From CAWAND01 sp963727915 (GTDB lineage: Bacteria > Chloroflexota > Anaerolineae > Anaerolineales > E44-bin32): DNA of 64,000 nt. Where the stretch lies: NCBI GenBank assembly GCA_963727915.1, contig CAVSID010000001.1, positions 434,001 to 498,000 of the forward strand, in the 5' to 3' direction. The translations under genes and the position numbers were made by a program. Shown here piece by piece: positions 8,621 through 18,146 of the stretch. Positions within the stretch are counted from its first letter, which is position 1; the number at the start of each line of letters is the position of its first letter. The notes under the pieces were generated by a model, which saw only the letters and a list, made by a program, of their open reading frames with translations, had not been told where the DNA came from and did not search any database.

Positions 8621-9799
8621 CTAGCGCTCCGCCACCGGCACCCAGGTCCTTCCGGTGGCCCCGACATAAATGGCGCGCGGCCGGATCAGGACGTCGTCTT
8701 CGATTTGCTCCAGGACGTTGGCCGACCATCCGCCCATGCGTCCCATGGCGAACACCGATGAGAAGATGGGAGGCTCGAGCCCGACACCGTGCAGCACCAA
8801 GCGCCGTGTAGAACTCAACGTTGGTCCGCAGATTGCGGCCCGGGCTTGAGCTCGTCCAGCACCTCGATGAAGGCGGCCTCGCAGGTCCGCGCGTCGTCGT
8901 ACAGCTGGCTGTCCCCCGTGCGCTCGAAGAGCTTCTCCGCCGCCGCTCCCAGGACGTCGGCCCGAGGGTCGCGCACCTTGTAGACACGGTGCCCGAAACC
9001 CATGATGCGGTCGCCGGCCGTCCACCGTCTCCCTGGCCCATTCGCGGGCGACCTCTCCGATGGGCCGGCCAGAGGCCTCCGCCTTCTCTTGCAGGGCGAA
9101 CACGGTATCCAGCGCCGGGCCGGGCGCTCCGCCGTGCAGGGGACCCTTCAGCGCCCCGACGGCACCCACAACTGCCGAAATCATGTCCGACCGCGTGCTG
9201 ACGATCACCCTGGCCGGTGAAGGTCGAGGCATTCATGCCGTGGTCAACCACTGTGTTCAGATACGTTTCCAGACCGCGCACGGCGGCCGGATGCGGCTCT
9301 TCGTCGAACATCATGTACAGGAAGTTGGCCGCCAGACCCAAATCCCGTCGAGGTGAGACCGGCGTTTGCCCATGCAGGAGCCGCCACATCGCCGCCACAA
9401 TCGTCGGTGCGTGGGCCACCAACGAGATCGCCCGCCGCAGGTTGGCCGGCCGCGAGGCGTCGGACGGGTCCCGGTCAACCAGGCTGAGGGTATCGAGCCC
9501 CAGCCGCAGGCCGTCCATCGGCGGCAAGCCGCTGCCGGCGGCCGCCGCCAGCACATCCAGGGTGGCCCCAGGAAGCTTCGCGTTGGGCTGCCATATCCGG
9601 AGGTCAGGGCCAGGAGTTCCTTGGCGTCCGGAAGGCGATCGTGCCACAGCAAGTAGGCCACTTCCTCGTAGCTGGCGTTCGGGGCCAGCTCCTGCACCGG
9701 ATATCCGGCGATGGTCAGTTTGCCCGCCTGGCCGTCGACCTGGCTGAGATGTGTCTCCGTCAGCACGACGCCCTGGAGACCGTGTGCGATGTCGGGCAT
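8621..9799 (-). CDS. gltA: Citrate synthase, frameshifted in this sequence
   Basis: Condenses acetyl-CoA and oxaloacetate at the entry of the TCA cycle. About 393 codons from ATG 9799, the length of short bacterial citrate synthases. The conserved blocks occur in order but in changing frames: VVDHGMNASTF (substrate-binding His), GALKGPLHGGAPG (catalytic His), IMGFGHRVYKVRDPRA, then NVEFYTA and FSSVFAMGRMGGWSANVLEQ. About five indels separate them. The NVEFYTA block carries Glu where most citrate synthases have the catalytic Asp. It lies downstream of the E1-E2-E3 cluster that would supply acyl-CoA, with a CRP-type palindrome just before its start. Confidence 0.85.
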
Positions 9800-9822
9800 G
9801 ACCGTGGGAGCCCTTGCCTTTC

Positions 9823-9842
9823 TGTGTGAAATCTTTCACAAA
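9823..9842. promoter_or_regulatory. CRP/FNR-type palindrome upstream of gltA
   Basis: TGTGA-AATCTT-TCACA (9825-9840), an exact TGTGA-N6-TCACA match, in the 69-bp gap between lpdA and gltA. Its gltA-proximal edge is only 23 bp from the gltA ATG, so it would sit on or near a gltA promoter. Confidence 0.5.
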
Positions 9843-9868
9843 CCTCGGCGCCATGACTTGCCGGGGAC

Positions 9869-11266
9869 TTAGATATGGATGGGCGTGCCTTCGGCTACGT
9901 GGGCGGCTTCCATCAAAGCTTCGCTCAGAGTCGGATGGATGTGCACGTTGCGTGCGATCTCTGCTGGTGTCAGCTCCATCATGTGGGCGAGGGTCAACTC
10001 TGGCAGGAGTTCGGTTACTTCCGGGCCCACCAGGTGCGCACCCAGGATCTCGCCGTACTTGGCATCCACCACCATCTTGACCCAGCCCACGTTTTCGCCC
10101 ATGGCCAACGCCCGGCCGTTTGCCTGGAAAGGAAAGCGGCCGATCTGCACTTCGTAGCCCCGTTCCTTGGCCTGGTCTTCAGTCAACCCAAAGGATGCGA
10201 TCTGGGGCTGGGAGAAGGTGCCCCGTGGCATCATCTCGTAGTCCAGCTCGACCGTTTCCACCCCGGCAATCCGCTCGGCGCACACAATCCCCATCGCCGA
10301 GGCCACATGCGCCAGCGGGAGTTTTCCGGTGACATCACCGATGGCCCACACGCCGGGCACGCTGGTCGCCATCCGGCCGTCGATTTCCACCCAGCCCCTG
10401 TCGGTCGTCTTGACCCCGGCCTTGTCCAAGCCCAGCCCACCGGTGTTGGGAGTCCAACCGATGGCGATCAGCGCCTGATCTGCTTCCAGCGTCTGTTCGC
10501 CTTCTTCCCCGGCGATGTTCACCTTGACCTTGGTCTTGAGCACCTCGATGCCGGCCACCTTGGTGCCAACGTGGAACTTGATGCCGCTCTTGCGGAACGC
10601 CCGCGCCATCTCCTTGCCGACTTCCGGGTCCTCGCGCGGCACAAGGCGGTCGAGCATCTCCACCAGGGTCACATCCACCCCGTACGAATGCCAGATCGTG
10701 GCGAACTCCAGCCCGATCGGCCCGGCCCCGACGATCACCGCCGACTTGGGCAGATCTTCGGCCATGATCGCTTCCAGATAGGTGACCACACGCTCGCCGT
10801 CCGCGTCCACACCCGGGATCATGGCTGCCCTGGCGCCGGTGGCGATGACGATGTTCTCGCCGGTAAGGGTGCTGGCCTTGCCGTCGCCATCGGTCAGGCT
10901 CAGAGTCTTGGCGTCTTTGAACTCCGCCGATGCCATGTGGACGTCGATGTTGTTCTTCTTCATCAGAAACCCGACGCCTTTGGTCAGGCGGTCGGACGCG
11001 GCCCGGCTGCGTTTGAAGGCTACGCTGTAATCCAGCTTTAGTCCCTGCAGTTCAAATCCGTACTCTTCCCCCCGCTCGCGCAGGGTGTGCGCAACGTGTG
11101 CGCTGTCCAATAGCGATTTGGATGGAATGCAGCCGACGTTCAAGCACACACCGCCCAGCCATTGCTTGTCGACGATAGCCGTCTTCATTCCAAGCTGCGC
11201 GGCTCGGATGGCGCACACGTAGCCACCGGGGCCAGCGCCGACGACGATGACATCATAGTCTGCCAT
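9869..11266 (-). CDS. lpdA: Dihydrolipoamide dehydrogenase (E3)
   Basis: Flavoprotein that reoxidises the E2-bound dihydrolipoyl group with NAD+. 465 residues, intact. N-terminal FAD-binding VVGAGPGGYVCAIRAAQLG, redox disulfide GGVCLNVGCIPSK (two Cys five apart), NAD-binding AVIVGAGPIGLEFATIW, second FAD motif GVWAIGDVTG, and the C-terminal catalytic His-Glu in HIHPTLSEAL. It is the last component gene of an E1a-E1b-E2-E3 operon; an SD (AGGAGG) precedes the ATG and a small hairpin lies in the gap to E2. Confidence 0.95.
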   Translation of the reverse strand: MADYDVIVVGAGPGGYVCAIRAAQLGMKTAIVDKQWLGGVCLNVGCIPSKSLLDSAHVAHTLRERGEEYGFELQGLKLDYSVAFKRSRAASDRLTKGVGFLMKKNNIDVHMASAEFKDAKTLSLTDGDGKASTLTGENIVIATGARAAMIPGVDADGERVVTYLEAIMAEDLPKSAVIVGAGPIGLEFATIWHSYGVDVTLVEMLDRLVPREDPEVGKEMARAFRKSGIKFHVGTKVAGIEVLKTKVKVNIAGEEGEQTLEADQALIAIGWTPNTGGLGLDKAGVKTTDRGWVEIDGRMATSVPGVWAIGDVTGKLPLAHVASAMGIVCAERIAGVETVELDYEMMPRGTFSQPQIASFGLTEDQAKERGYEVQIGRFPFQANGRALAMGENVGWVKMVVDAKYGEILGAHLVGPEVTELLPELTLAHMMELTPAEIARNVHIHPTLSEALMEAAHVAEGTPIHI

Positions 11267-11292
11267 GCAGGGATTCCTCCTGATTGATACTC

Positions 11293-11314
11293 AGGGCGGC
11301 CGAAGGACCGCCCT
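11293..11314 (-). other. Small hairpin between E2 and E3 genes
   Basis: Seven-bp stem AGGGCGG/CCGCCCT with an eight-base loop, in the gap just before the SD of lpdA. It has no T tract, so mRNA processing or partial attenuation within the operon is more likely than full termination. Confidence 0.35.
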
Positions 11315-11352
11315 GCGATTGCTCTCGCGTGTGGTGGCTGGTCAGCCAGATC

Positions 11353-12666
11353 TCAACCCCACGTCTCCAGGGTCTTGACCACATGCGCCAGGAACGCGTC
11401 GCCGATGGCGCCGTCCAGAAGCCGGTGGTCGAAGGTCAAGGTCATGTAGACCATGGGGCGGATGGCCATGCCATCGGCTCGATCGCCGCCGGACGTTGTG
11501 CTTTCCACTACCACAACCCGTTTCTGAATCGCCCCCACACCCAGGATTCCGGCCTGCGGCTGGTTGATGATCGGGGTGGCGAACAGCGAGCCGCTGACAC
11601 CGTGATTGGTGATCGTGAAGGTGCCCCCCTGGACCTCGTCCGGCTGGAGCTGGCGAGCACCGCGCACGCCCGGCCAGATCCTCGAGCGCCGCCGCCAGGC
11701 CGCGCAGCGAAAGCTGGTCGGCGTTCTTGATCACGGGCACGATCAGACCTTCTTCGCCGAGCGACACCGCCATGCCCAAATTGACCTGGCCGTGGTATTG
11801 AATGCCGTCATCGACCAGCGATGCGTTGACCACGGGAACGGCTTTCAGGGCGTGCGACTGTCGCCGCAGCGAAGTACGCTGAGAAGGTCAAACGCACGCC
11901 GTCGCGCTCGAATTCGGCCCTGTGCGCCTGCCGGTGAGCGACCACCCGGCTGAGGTCGGCTTCCATCACCGTCGTGACATGGGGGCTGGTGTGCTTCGAG
12001 CGGAGCATGTGTTCCGCTATCGCTTTGCGCACCGGTCCCAAGCGGCTCAACCTCGTCGGACTTGCCTTTTCCGCCCTCGCCGCGCCAACCCGAGGCCGGC
12101 CCGAAGACCTCCTCGGATGGCCGGAACAGTTCCCCCGAAGCCGGCTCCTCCCACGGAGCAGCCGCCGGCGCGCCGGATTCGCCCTTTTCAAGGTAGGCCT
12201 GGACGTCCTTCTTGGTGATGCGGCCGCCTCGGCCGGTGCCCTCAATTCGACTGAGATCGAGATGATGTTCGGATGCCATACGCGCCACAACCGGCGAGAT
12301 GAATCCCAAATCCTTCGATCGCCCGGTTGGGGTCGATATGGCCTCAGCCTGGTTGGGGGGTGCGGATTTGGCAGGCGGTGCCTTCACTTTCTGCGTGGCA
12401 CCTTCCGCTGGTTCCGGCGCCGCTTCGCCAGCCTTCCCGATCACGGCCAACAGCCGGCCGGCTTCCACCGTTTCGCCCTCTTCCACATAGACTTTGAGCA
12501 CGACGCCGCTGGCCGGAGACGGGACCTCGGTGTCCACCTTGTCGGTGTTGATTTCCACCAGCGGCTCGAACTCCTGCACGTCGTCGCCCGGCTGCTTAAG
12601 CCAGCGGGTCACGGTCCCTTCGACGACCGACTCACCCAGTTGGGGCATGATGACCTTGGTTGCCAT
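11353..12666 (-). CDS. Dihydrolipoamide acyltransferase (E2), frameshifted
   Basis: Core of a 2-oxo acid dehydrogenase complex, about 438 codons. Lipoyl domain at residues 1-80 with the lipoylated Lys in EINTDKVDTEVPS, an Ala/Pro linker, a peripheral subunit-binding domain (ISPVVARMASEHHLDLSRI), then the acyltransferase domain ending with TLTFDHRLLDGAIGDAFL, which carries the catalytic His. Three +1 shifts fall in the C-terminal half (around 12100, 11880 and 11670). Whether the substrate is pyruvate or branched-chain 2-oxo acids cannot be decided. Confidence 0.87.
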
Positions 12667-12735
12667 CTTGAATTGCGCCTCCTAGCTATCGAGCGCGGTT
12701 GCCGAGCGTGCACGCCGGCCGAGAAACGGGCCGGC

Positions 12736-13724
12736 CTAGTAGGCCGCCAGGTCGCGCATGGCGGCGGCGATTTTCTCAGGGTTGAGCATGAACCAATCCT
12801 GCAGTGGATGACTGTAAGGCATGGCCGGAATGTCCGGGCCGGCCAACCGCTTGACGGGCGCATCCAAAAAGGTGAAGCCTTCGTCGGCCACGATGGCGGC
12901 GATCTCCGCACCGTAGCCACAGGTCAAATTGTCCTCATATACCACCAGCGCCTTACCGGTCTTGCGGACCGATTCGAGCACCGTCGCCTTGTCGAGTGGA
13001 AGCAGGCTCCGAAGGTCCACAACTTCCACCTGGATACCTTCGCCCGCCAAGGTCTCGGCCGCTTCCAGGCAGTAGTGGTGCATCATCCCGTAGGCGAATA
13101 CACTCAGGTCGGTCCCTTCGCGGGTGACTTTGGCCGATCCCAGGGGAACCAGCACTTCCTCGTCCTCCGGTACCTCGCCCTTGATCAGCCGATAGCCCTT
13201 TTTGGGCTCGAAGACCAGCACAGGATTGGGATCACGGACGGCCGACTTGAGCAATCCCTTGGCGTCGTATGGCGTGGACGGGATGACGACCTTCAATCCG
13301 GGCACATGGGCGAAGAACGCCTCGACGGACTGGGAATGGTAGAGCCCGCCGCCGATGCCCGCCACCGTAGGGGGCGCGGATGACCATCGGAACAGTCCAT
13401 TCGCCGTTGGAGCGGTAGCACATTTTGGCGGCTTCGCTGACGATCTGGTTGAATGCCGGGTGGATGAAATCGGCGAATTGGATTTCACAGATCGGCCGCA
13501 TCCCGTACAGGGCGGCGCCAATTCCCACGCCCACGATCGAGAGCTCCGCCAGCGGAGAATCCATCACCCGTTCGGCGCCGTACTTTTCAAACAAGCCCAA
13601 CGTGGCGCGGAACACGCCGCCGCGTGGCCCGACGTCTTCGCCCACGATGAACACATCGTGGATCACGCGCCAGTTCTTCGTCCATCGCCTGGCGGAGCCC
13701 CTCGATCAGCGTGATCTCAGCCAT
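12736..13724 (-). CDS. 2-oxo acid dehydrogenase E1 beta subunit, frameshifted
   Basis: Partner of E1 alpha in the decarboxylating component. About 329 codons from ATG 13724 (MAEITLIEGLRQAMDEELAR). Conserved blocks: VFIVGEDVGPRGGVFRATLG, MRPICEIQFADFIHPAFNQI, YHSQSVEAFFAHVPGLKVV and VEVVDLRSLLPLDKATV. Two +1 shifts, near 13660 and 13380. The start overlaps the E1-alpha stop by 8 nt, which supports coupled translation of the heterodimer. Confidence 0.87.
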
Positions 13725-14727
13725 GGCGTATATCCTCGACGTACACCGGATACGTCGCTTCCTCGTCGGATGGGTAGGGCGCCGCCTCGGCGTCTGGGTG
13801 GCTTCTTCGACGGCCTTCTTGGCCCGCTCGTCCATGGAGTCTGACCTGGTCCTGATCGAGCAGGCCGCTTTCTGTCAGGTTGTCCTTCAAGAGAGTCAAC
13901 GGGTCATGCTTTTTGAGCGCATCCAGCTCCTCTTTGGAGCGGTAGGTGCGGTCGTCGTCGTCGGAAGAATGGGGAGTCATGCGGCTGACGCTGCGCCTCG
14001 ACCAGCGTGGGCCCCTCCCCACTGCGAGCACGTTCGGCCGCTTCGCTCACCACGCGGTACACCTCGTAGACGTCCAGATCCGTCGACGCTGACCCCGGCC
14101 AGGCCCAGCCCTTTGGCCTTGTCGGCCACGCTGTTGACCCCCATCTGGAGCTCCTGGCGCACCGAGATGGCGTAGTTGTTGTTCTCGACGAAGAAGATCA
14201 CCGGCAGCTTGTGGATGGCGGCCCAATTGACGCCTTCGTACCATTCGCCCTGCGAGGTGCCGCCCTCCCCAACCGAAGTCAGACGCCACGCCATCATCGC
14301 CGCGCAACTTCATGGCCAGGCCGATCCCGGCGGCGTGCGTGGTCTGTGTCGATACCGGAGATGAATGGCTGACGACGTTGGCTCGCCGCAGGCTCCAATG
14401 ACTGGGCATTTGACGGGCGCCCGAATTGGGTTCATCCTTCTTGCCCATCAGCCCCAACATGAATTCCTCGGGGGTCATCCCCAGGGCCAGGAGCATCGCC
14501 AGATCCCGATAATACGGGACGAACCAATCGCTGCCCCGCCGTAGGGCGAAGGCGGCACCGACCTGTGCGGCTTCATGCCCGATCCCGGAGATGTGAAACG
14601 CGATCTTGCCCTGCCGATGCAGCACCCAGGCCCGCTCGTCCAGCCGGCGCGCCAGCAGCATCGTCCAATACATCTCGAGCGTGGTCTCCTTGCTCAAGAC
14701 GGATTGCGTCTCTTGCGTAACGGCCAT
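13717..14727 (-). CDS. 2-oxo acid dehydrogenase E1 alpha subunit, frameshifted
   Basis: Thiamine-diphosphate subunit, about 337 codons. ATG 14727 is chosen because AAGGAGG lies 8 nt upstream. Residues near 45-65 read HISGIGHEAAQVGAAFAL. The ThDP motif reads GEGGTSQGEWYEGVNWAA and then IFFVENNNYAIS (GxG to NN), resembling branched-chain-type or acetoin-type E1 alpha. The C-terminus DEEATYPVYVEDIRHG overlaps E1 beta. Several shifts (near 14300, 14100, 14020, 13850 and 13800) break it. First gene of the complex operon. Confidence 0.85.
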
Positions 14728-14924
14728 CCTGCAGCCTCCTTCGAGCTCAGCCCAACCACGAACGCTTGCTCGTCCATGCACGTGAGTAATGCCACCAAGT
14801 GGCCCGGCGAAATGGCCGGCCGGCCTTGGGGAAGCGGACCACTTGGAGTAACGTCAGCCGCCCCGGTCAGTCGGTGCCGCCGCCTTGGCGTCGTGGCGCC
14901 GCCGACCGGTTGGGCGTCTTTCTA

Positions 14925-14930
14925 ATCCTA
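14925..14930 (-). promoter_or_regulatory. Candidate -10 of the E1-E2-E3 operon
   Basis: TAGGAT on the minus strand in the 282-bp gap before E1 alpha; no good -35 is visible. It would put the transcription start near 14918, about 66 bp downstream of the centre of the CRP-type palindrome at 14975-14994, which is an activator-compatible distance. The rest of the gap holds nothing else recognisable. Confidence 0.25.
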
Positions 14931-14974
14931 ACCGCTTTGAAACCAACGGGAGCCTGAGACCCCAATCGGCAGCC

Positions 14975-14994
14975 TTGTGAAGAATACTCACAAA
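14975..14994. promoter_or_regulatory. CRP/FNR-type palindrome upstream of the E1-E2-E3 operon
   Basis: TTGTGA and TCACAAA arms with a 7-base spacer, one longer than in the other copies (an indel here is possible). It lies between the HdrD-like gene and E1 alpha, about 250 bp before the E1-alpha start. Confidence 0.4.
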
Positions 14995-15009
14995 GCGATG
15001 GTCAATTGC

Positions 15010-17035
15010 TCACAAGCCCATGCGTTCGGCCACGATTTCAACCACATCCCGGATGGGTAGTTGGCTGTCGGCCTCCTGGGACGAATTCCAGCATGATCAT
15101 GCAGAACGGGCAGCCGACGGCCAGGGTTTCGGCCCCTGTTGCCATGGCCTCTGCCAGCCGGGTTTCGCTGACGCGAGCCGTTCCCTGTTCCTCTTCCTTC
15201 CACATCTGGGCCCCGCCGGCGCCGCAGCAGAAGGACGCCTGGCCGTGGCGCGGCATCTCGGTCAGCGACGAGTCCGGCGCCGGTCAGCGCCTGCCTGCGG
15301 CGCGGCCACGACATCGTTCTGCCGCCCCAGATAGCATGGGTCGTGGAAGGTGATCTTGTCCGGCCCGGATCCGGCGCCGCCCAGCGTGATCTTCCCGACC
15401 ACCAGCAACTCCTGCAGACAGCTGGGTATGATGGACAACCTGGTAGTTTCCGCCAAATGCCGGATACTCATTCTTCAGAACGTGCAGGCAGTGGGGGCAC
15501 GTGGTCAGGATGCGCTTGGGGGCGACCTGGTTGAGCATCTCGACATTCGCTTGGGCCAACTCGTAGAACAGGTACTCATTGCCGGAACGCCGGGCGGCAT
15601 CTCCGGTGCACTGCTCCGTCGCTCCCAGAACAGCGAAATCCACCCCAGCGGCGTTCAACACCTTGGCCAACGCCTGGGCGGTCTTCTGCGCTCGCGGATC
15701 GGTGGCCGGCGCACAACCCACCCACCACAAGATGTCGGCGCCTGGGTTCTCTTCCACGGTCGGAACCGACAAACCCTTGGCCCACTCGAGCCGGTTCTCC
15801 GGCGGGCAAGTTCCACGGGTTGAAGGTGCGCTCCATGCCCCGATAGGCCGTCTGCAGCTGATCGGGGAAGGCATTCTCCATCAGACACCAGGTTGCGCCG
15901 GATATCGAGGATATCGCGCATCGGCTCGTTGCCCACCGGGCAGACCTGGTTGCAGGCACCGCAGGCCGTGCAGGCCCAGACCGCTTCAGGGGTGATGGCG
16001 AACTCGATCAGGGTCTGGGCGCTGGCTTCGCCGCTGGCCAGCCGGCCGCCTTCAATGTTGATGAAATAGCGCTTGTTGACTTCCAGCGCGGCCGGGGAGA
16101 GGACCTTTCCCGGTGGTGTAAGCCGGGCAGGCCTCCTGGCAGCGGTTGCACATGATGCAAGCGTAGGCATCGATCAGCGAGGAATAGGACAGATCCTCAA
16201 GCCGGGCGGCTCCGAACTGCTCGATGCTCTCGTCTTCGAAGTCCAGGGCGTCAAGCTCCCCCATCGAGCGGCGCTCGGGTCTGAGCAAGTAGTTGATCGG
16301 TGCCATGAACAGATGAATGTGCTTCGAGTGCGGGAAATAGGGCAGGAAGGCCAGGATCAGGCCCAGCGCAAACCACCAGGCCGTGTGGCGAGCGATGTCC
16401 AGGGCCAGCGGAGAGGCGACCGATCCACCATCCAGCCACGCCGGATGCCAGTGGCTGCCACGCATCCCGCCCGGCCAAAGCCAGGTGAAGGCTCTCCCCG
16501 ACAAACCGCCCCCCGACATGCAGCAGGATGAAGGCGCCCACAATGGCCGAGTCGCGCCGGATCCCCGCCCGGGCCTTGGGATGGACCAGGGTCCGATCGG
16601 CCAGTGTCAGCGATGCCGGGCGCAGCACATAGCGCCGGATGAGCAGAGCCGTCATCCCCACCAGCACCGACACACTGAATACATCGGCGCCCAGGCCGGT
16701 AGAGGTCTGCCAATGCCGTCCCTGGCCCATAAAAACAAATCCGGGGATGTACGCTTCCAGCACATCCCCGATGTTGACCAGGACATAGAACATGAAACCC
16801 CAGGCCACAAGGCCATGGATCACGCTCGTCAGGGGTCTGGCCCTGAAGGTGGGCGCCAGGGCCATCGTCTTGGCCACAACGACATCGACAGCCCTGCGAA
16901 GCAGCTAGACCCCAATCCGGGCGGCCACGCCCACGCCGGATGATGGCGATCATCCGGGCAACGCCCCGGCCGGTGAAATAGAGCGATATGCATGACCAGG
17001 ATCAGGAAGGCGATCTTTTCAGGCAGGGTCAGCAT
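15010..17035 (-). CDS. Membrane HdrD-like Fe-S oxidoreductase, heavily frameshifted
   Basis: About 675 codons from ATG 17035 (MLTLPEKIAFLILVMH). The N-terminal part holds about six helices resembling NarI/heme-b quinone-site subunits (IHGLVAWGFMFYVLVNIGDV). Two ferredoxin-type motifs follow, CIMCNRCQEACP and CTACGACNQVCP, then two CCG cysteine-rich domains (WWVGCAPATD, TTCPHCLHVLKNEYP; FHDPCYLGRQ, FCCGAGGAQMW, GCPFCMIM). This layout is that of HdrD-like/ETF-associated quinone reductases that pass electrons to menaquinone. About nine shifts, all consistent with +1 insertions, break the frame; the end reads VVEIVAERMGL, stop at 15010. Confidence 0.75.
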
Positions 17036-17190
17036 GGATTGGGCACCGTGCTGAGTGAGGTAGGCAGTCGCATGAGCCCTCGAGGGGACGGGAAAGCACA
17101 AAAAGTGTACCACAGGGCCTGCTTGGGCCAGGCGTGCGGGACGTGGGTGATTGGCTTTGAATTGGGTGAAGAGCAAAGCGGTGCTGGGGC

Positions 17191-17585
17191 TCAGGCGGCT
17201 TGCGCCGAAACGGTCTCCAATTCGTGTCGCCCGAATGTCGACCCTGCAGAAACACCTGGACATCGTTCAGGGCCTTGTTGAAACGCTCCGACGAGATCTT
17301 CGTCCGGGCCCCTTGAAGCGGCGGAGCGTTTGTTGGGCACAGGCCACGCAGCCGCGCATGGCCCGATAGGAATCCGTCTCGCAGCTGAGACAGCCGTCCA
17401 GGCAAATCATCATCAGGGAAAAGGCCAGGCTCTCGGGGTGGTCCTCAGGCAAGCCGCGTCACCCGTTCAACCAGCTCGCGCCACACATCGCCTCGAGTTT
17501 CCTTCAGCTGAGGAATAGCGTACGGTGGGAAGAGGATCTCGTTTTCCGCATACATCAGGCGCTCTCGCCTCCCCTTCAATGGCAT
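17191..17585 (-). CDS. Small Cys-rich protein, unrecognised, frameshifted
   Basis: About 130 residues from ATG 17585 (MPLKGRRERLMYAENEILFP). The centre, reached after one +1 shift near 17455, reads MMICLDGCLSCETDSYRAMR followed by GCVACAQQTLRRFKG: five cysteines as C-x3-C-x2-C and C-x2-C, which could bind a metal or cluster. Two more shifts appear likely near 17310 and 17290; a plausible end is the TGA at 17191. It lies upstream of the HdrD-like gene on the same strand, so it may belong to the same electron-transfer operon. No family is recognised with certainty. Confidence 0.5.
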
Positions 17586-17642
17586 GAACTATGGCTGATG
17601 AAACTGGCTGAATTTTAGGTTCGCCAGATTGGGCACCGGCAG

Positions 17643-17656
17643 GGTACTTTTGTACC
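17643..17656. promoter_or_regulatory. Short inverted repeat upstream of the Cys-rich gene
   Basis: GGTAC-TTTT-GTACC in a comparatively AT-rich stretch, about 60 bp before the start at 17585. It could be a small operator; no matching copy was noticed elsewhere. Confidence 0.2.
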
Positions 17657-17689
17657 AAACATGTGTTCTTCTTGACTCTTGACAACACA

Positions 17690-18146
17690 CAACCAGGCGC
17701 CAGGATGCGCTCTAGGGTGTGCGCCTCGGCCAAGGCTCTGCTCAACCAGCATGGCGAAGTCGTCGCCTTGAGATCGGCGCTTGGGGGCAGATCGCCGGTC
17801 TGAGGCGCCTCCCGCAGCCGCGTCAACAATCCTCGATCGAACGCCGCCTCAAGCCACCAGGTGGACCAACTACCGGTGGCGACGTCTGAAAACAAACCCC
17901 TGGGAGGCGGCGGAACGTAGGACGTTCCTTCCAGCAGCCGCATCCCCAGGAAGGCCGCCTCCGCCCGCGTCTCTGGTCTGCTCTGGGCAATAGCGTAAGC
18001 GGATCAACAGCGCATGCCTGGAGCAGTCCCCGGTTCTCGAGCTCCTCGATGGCTCGCTTCTGGTCTCGGATCGAGCGGGGTGTCGGCATAGGCATTCGCC
18101 TCGTCCATCGCCAGCTGAGGTTGCGCTCCTCGTAATCAGGCGCCAT
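17690..18146 (-). CDS. Hypothetical protein, frameshifted, 3' end unresolved
   Basis: Unrecognised gene starting at ATG 18146 (MAPDYEERNL), which overlaps the end of the preceding amidohydrolase gene by 11 nt, so it is almost certainly translated. Coding-like segments follow in changing frames: AMDEANAYADTPLDP, AIEELENRGLLQACAVDPLT, RAEAAFLGMRLLEGTSYVPP, GSWSTWWLEAAFDRGLLTRL, then LAEAHTLERILA near 17700. There is no signal peptide or membrane segment. At least three shifts; the stop codon cannot be fixed. Confidence 0.4.

Noticed and set aside
9875..11041. Long plus-strand open frame opposite lpdA
   Set aside because: It is the antisense of an intact, motif-complete E3 gene; codon composition mirrors that gene and no protein family is recognisable.
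15010..17035. Programmed frameshifting as an explanation for the many broken genes
   Set aside because: Junctions share no common slippery sequence or downstream structure, several are plain homopolymer miscounts, and essential single-copy genes are affected at several points each.
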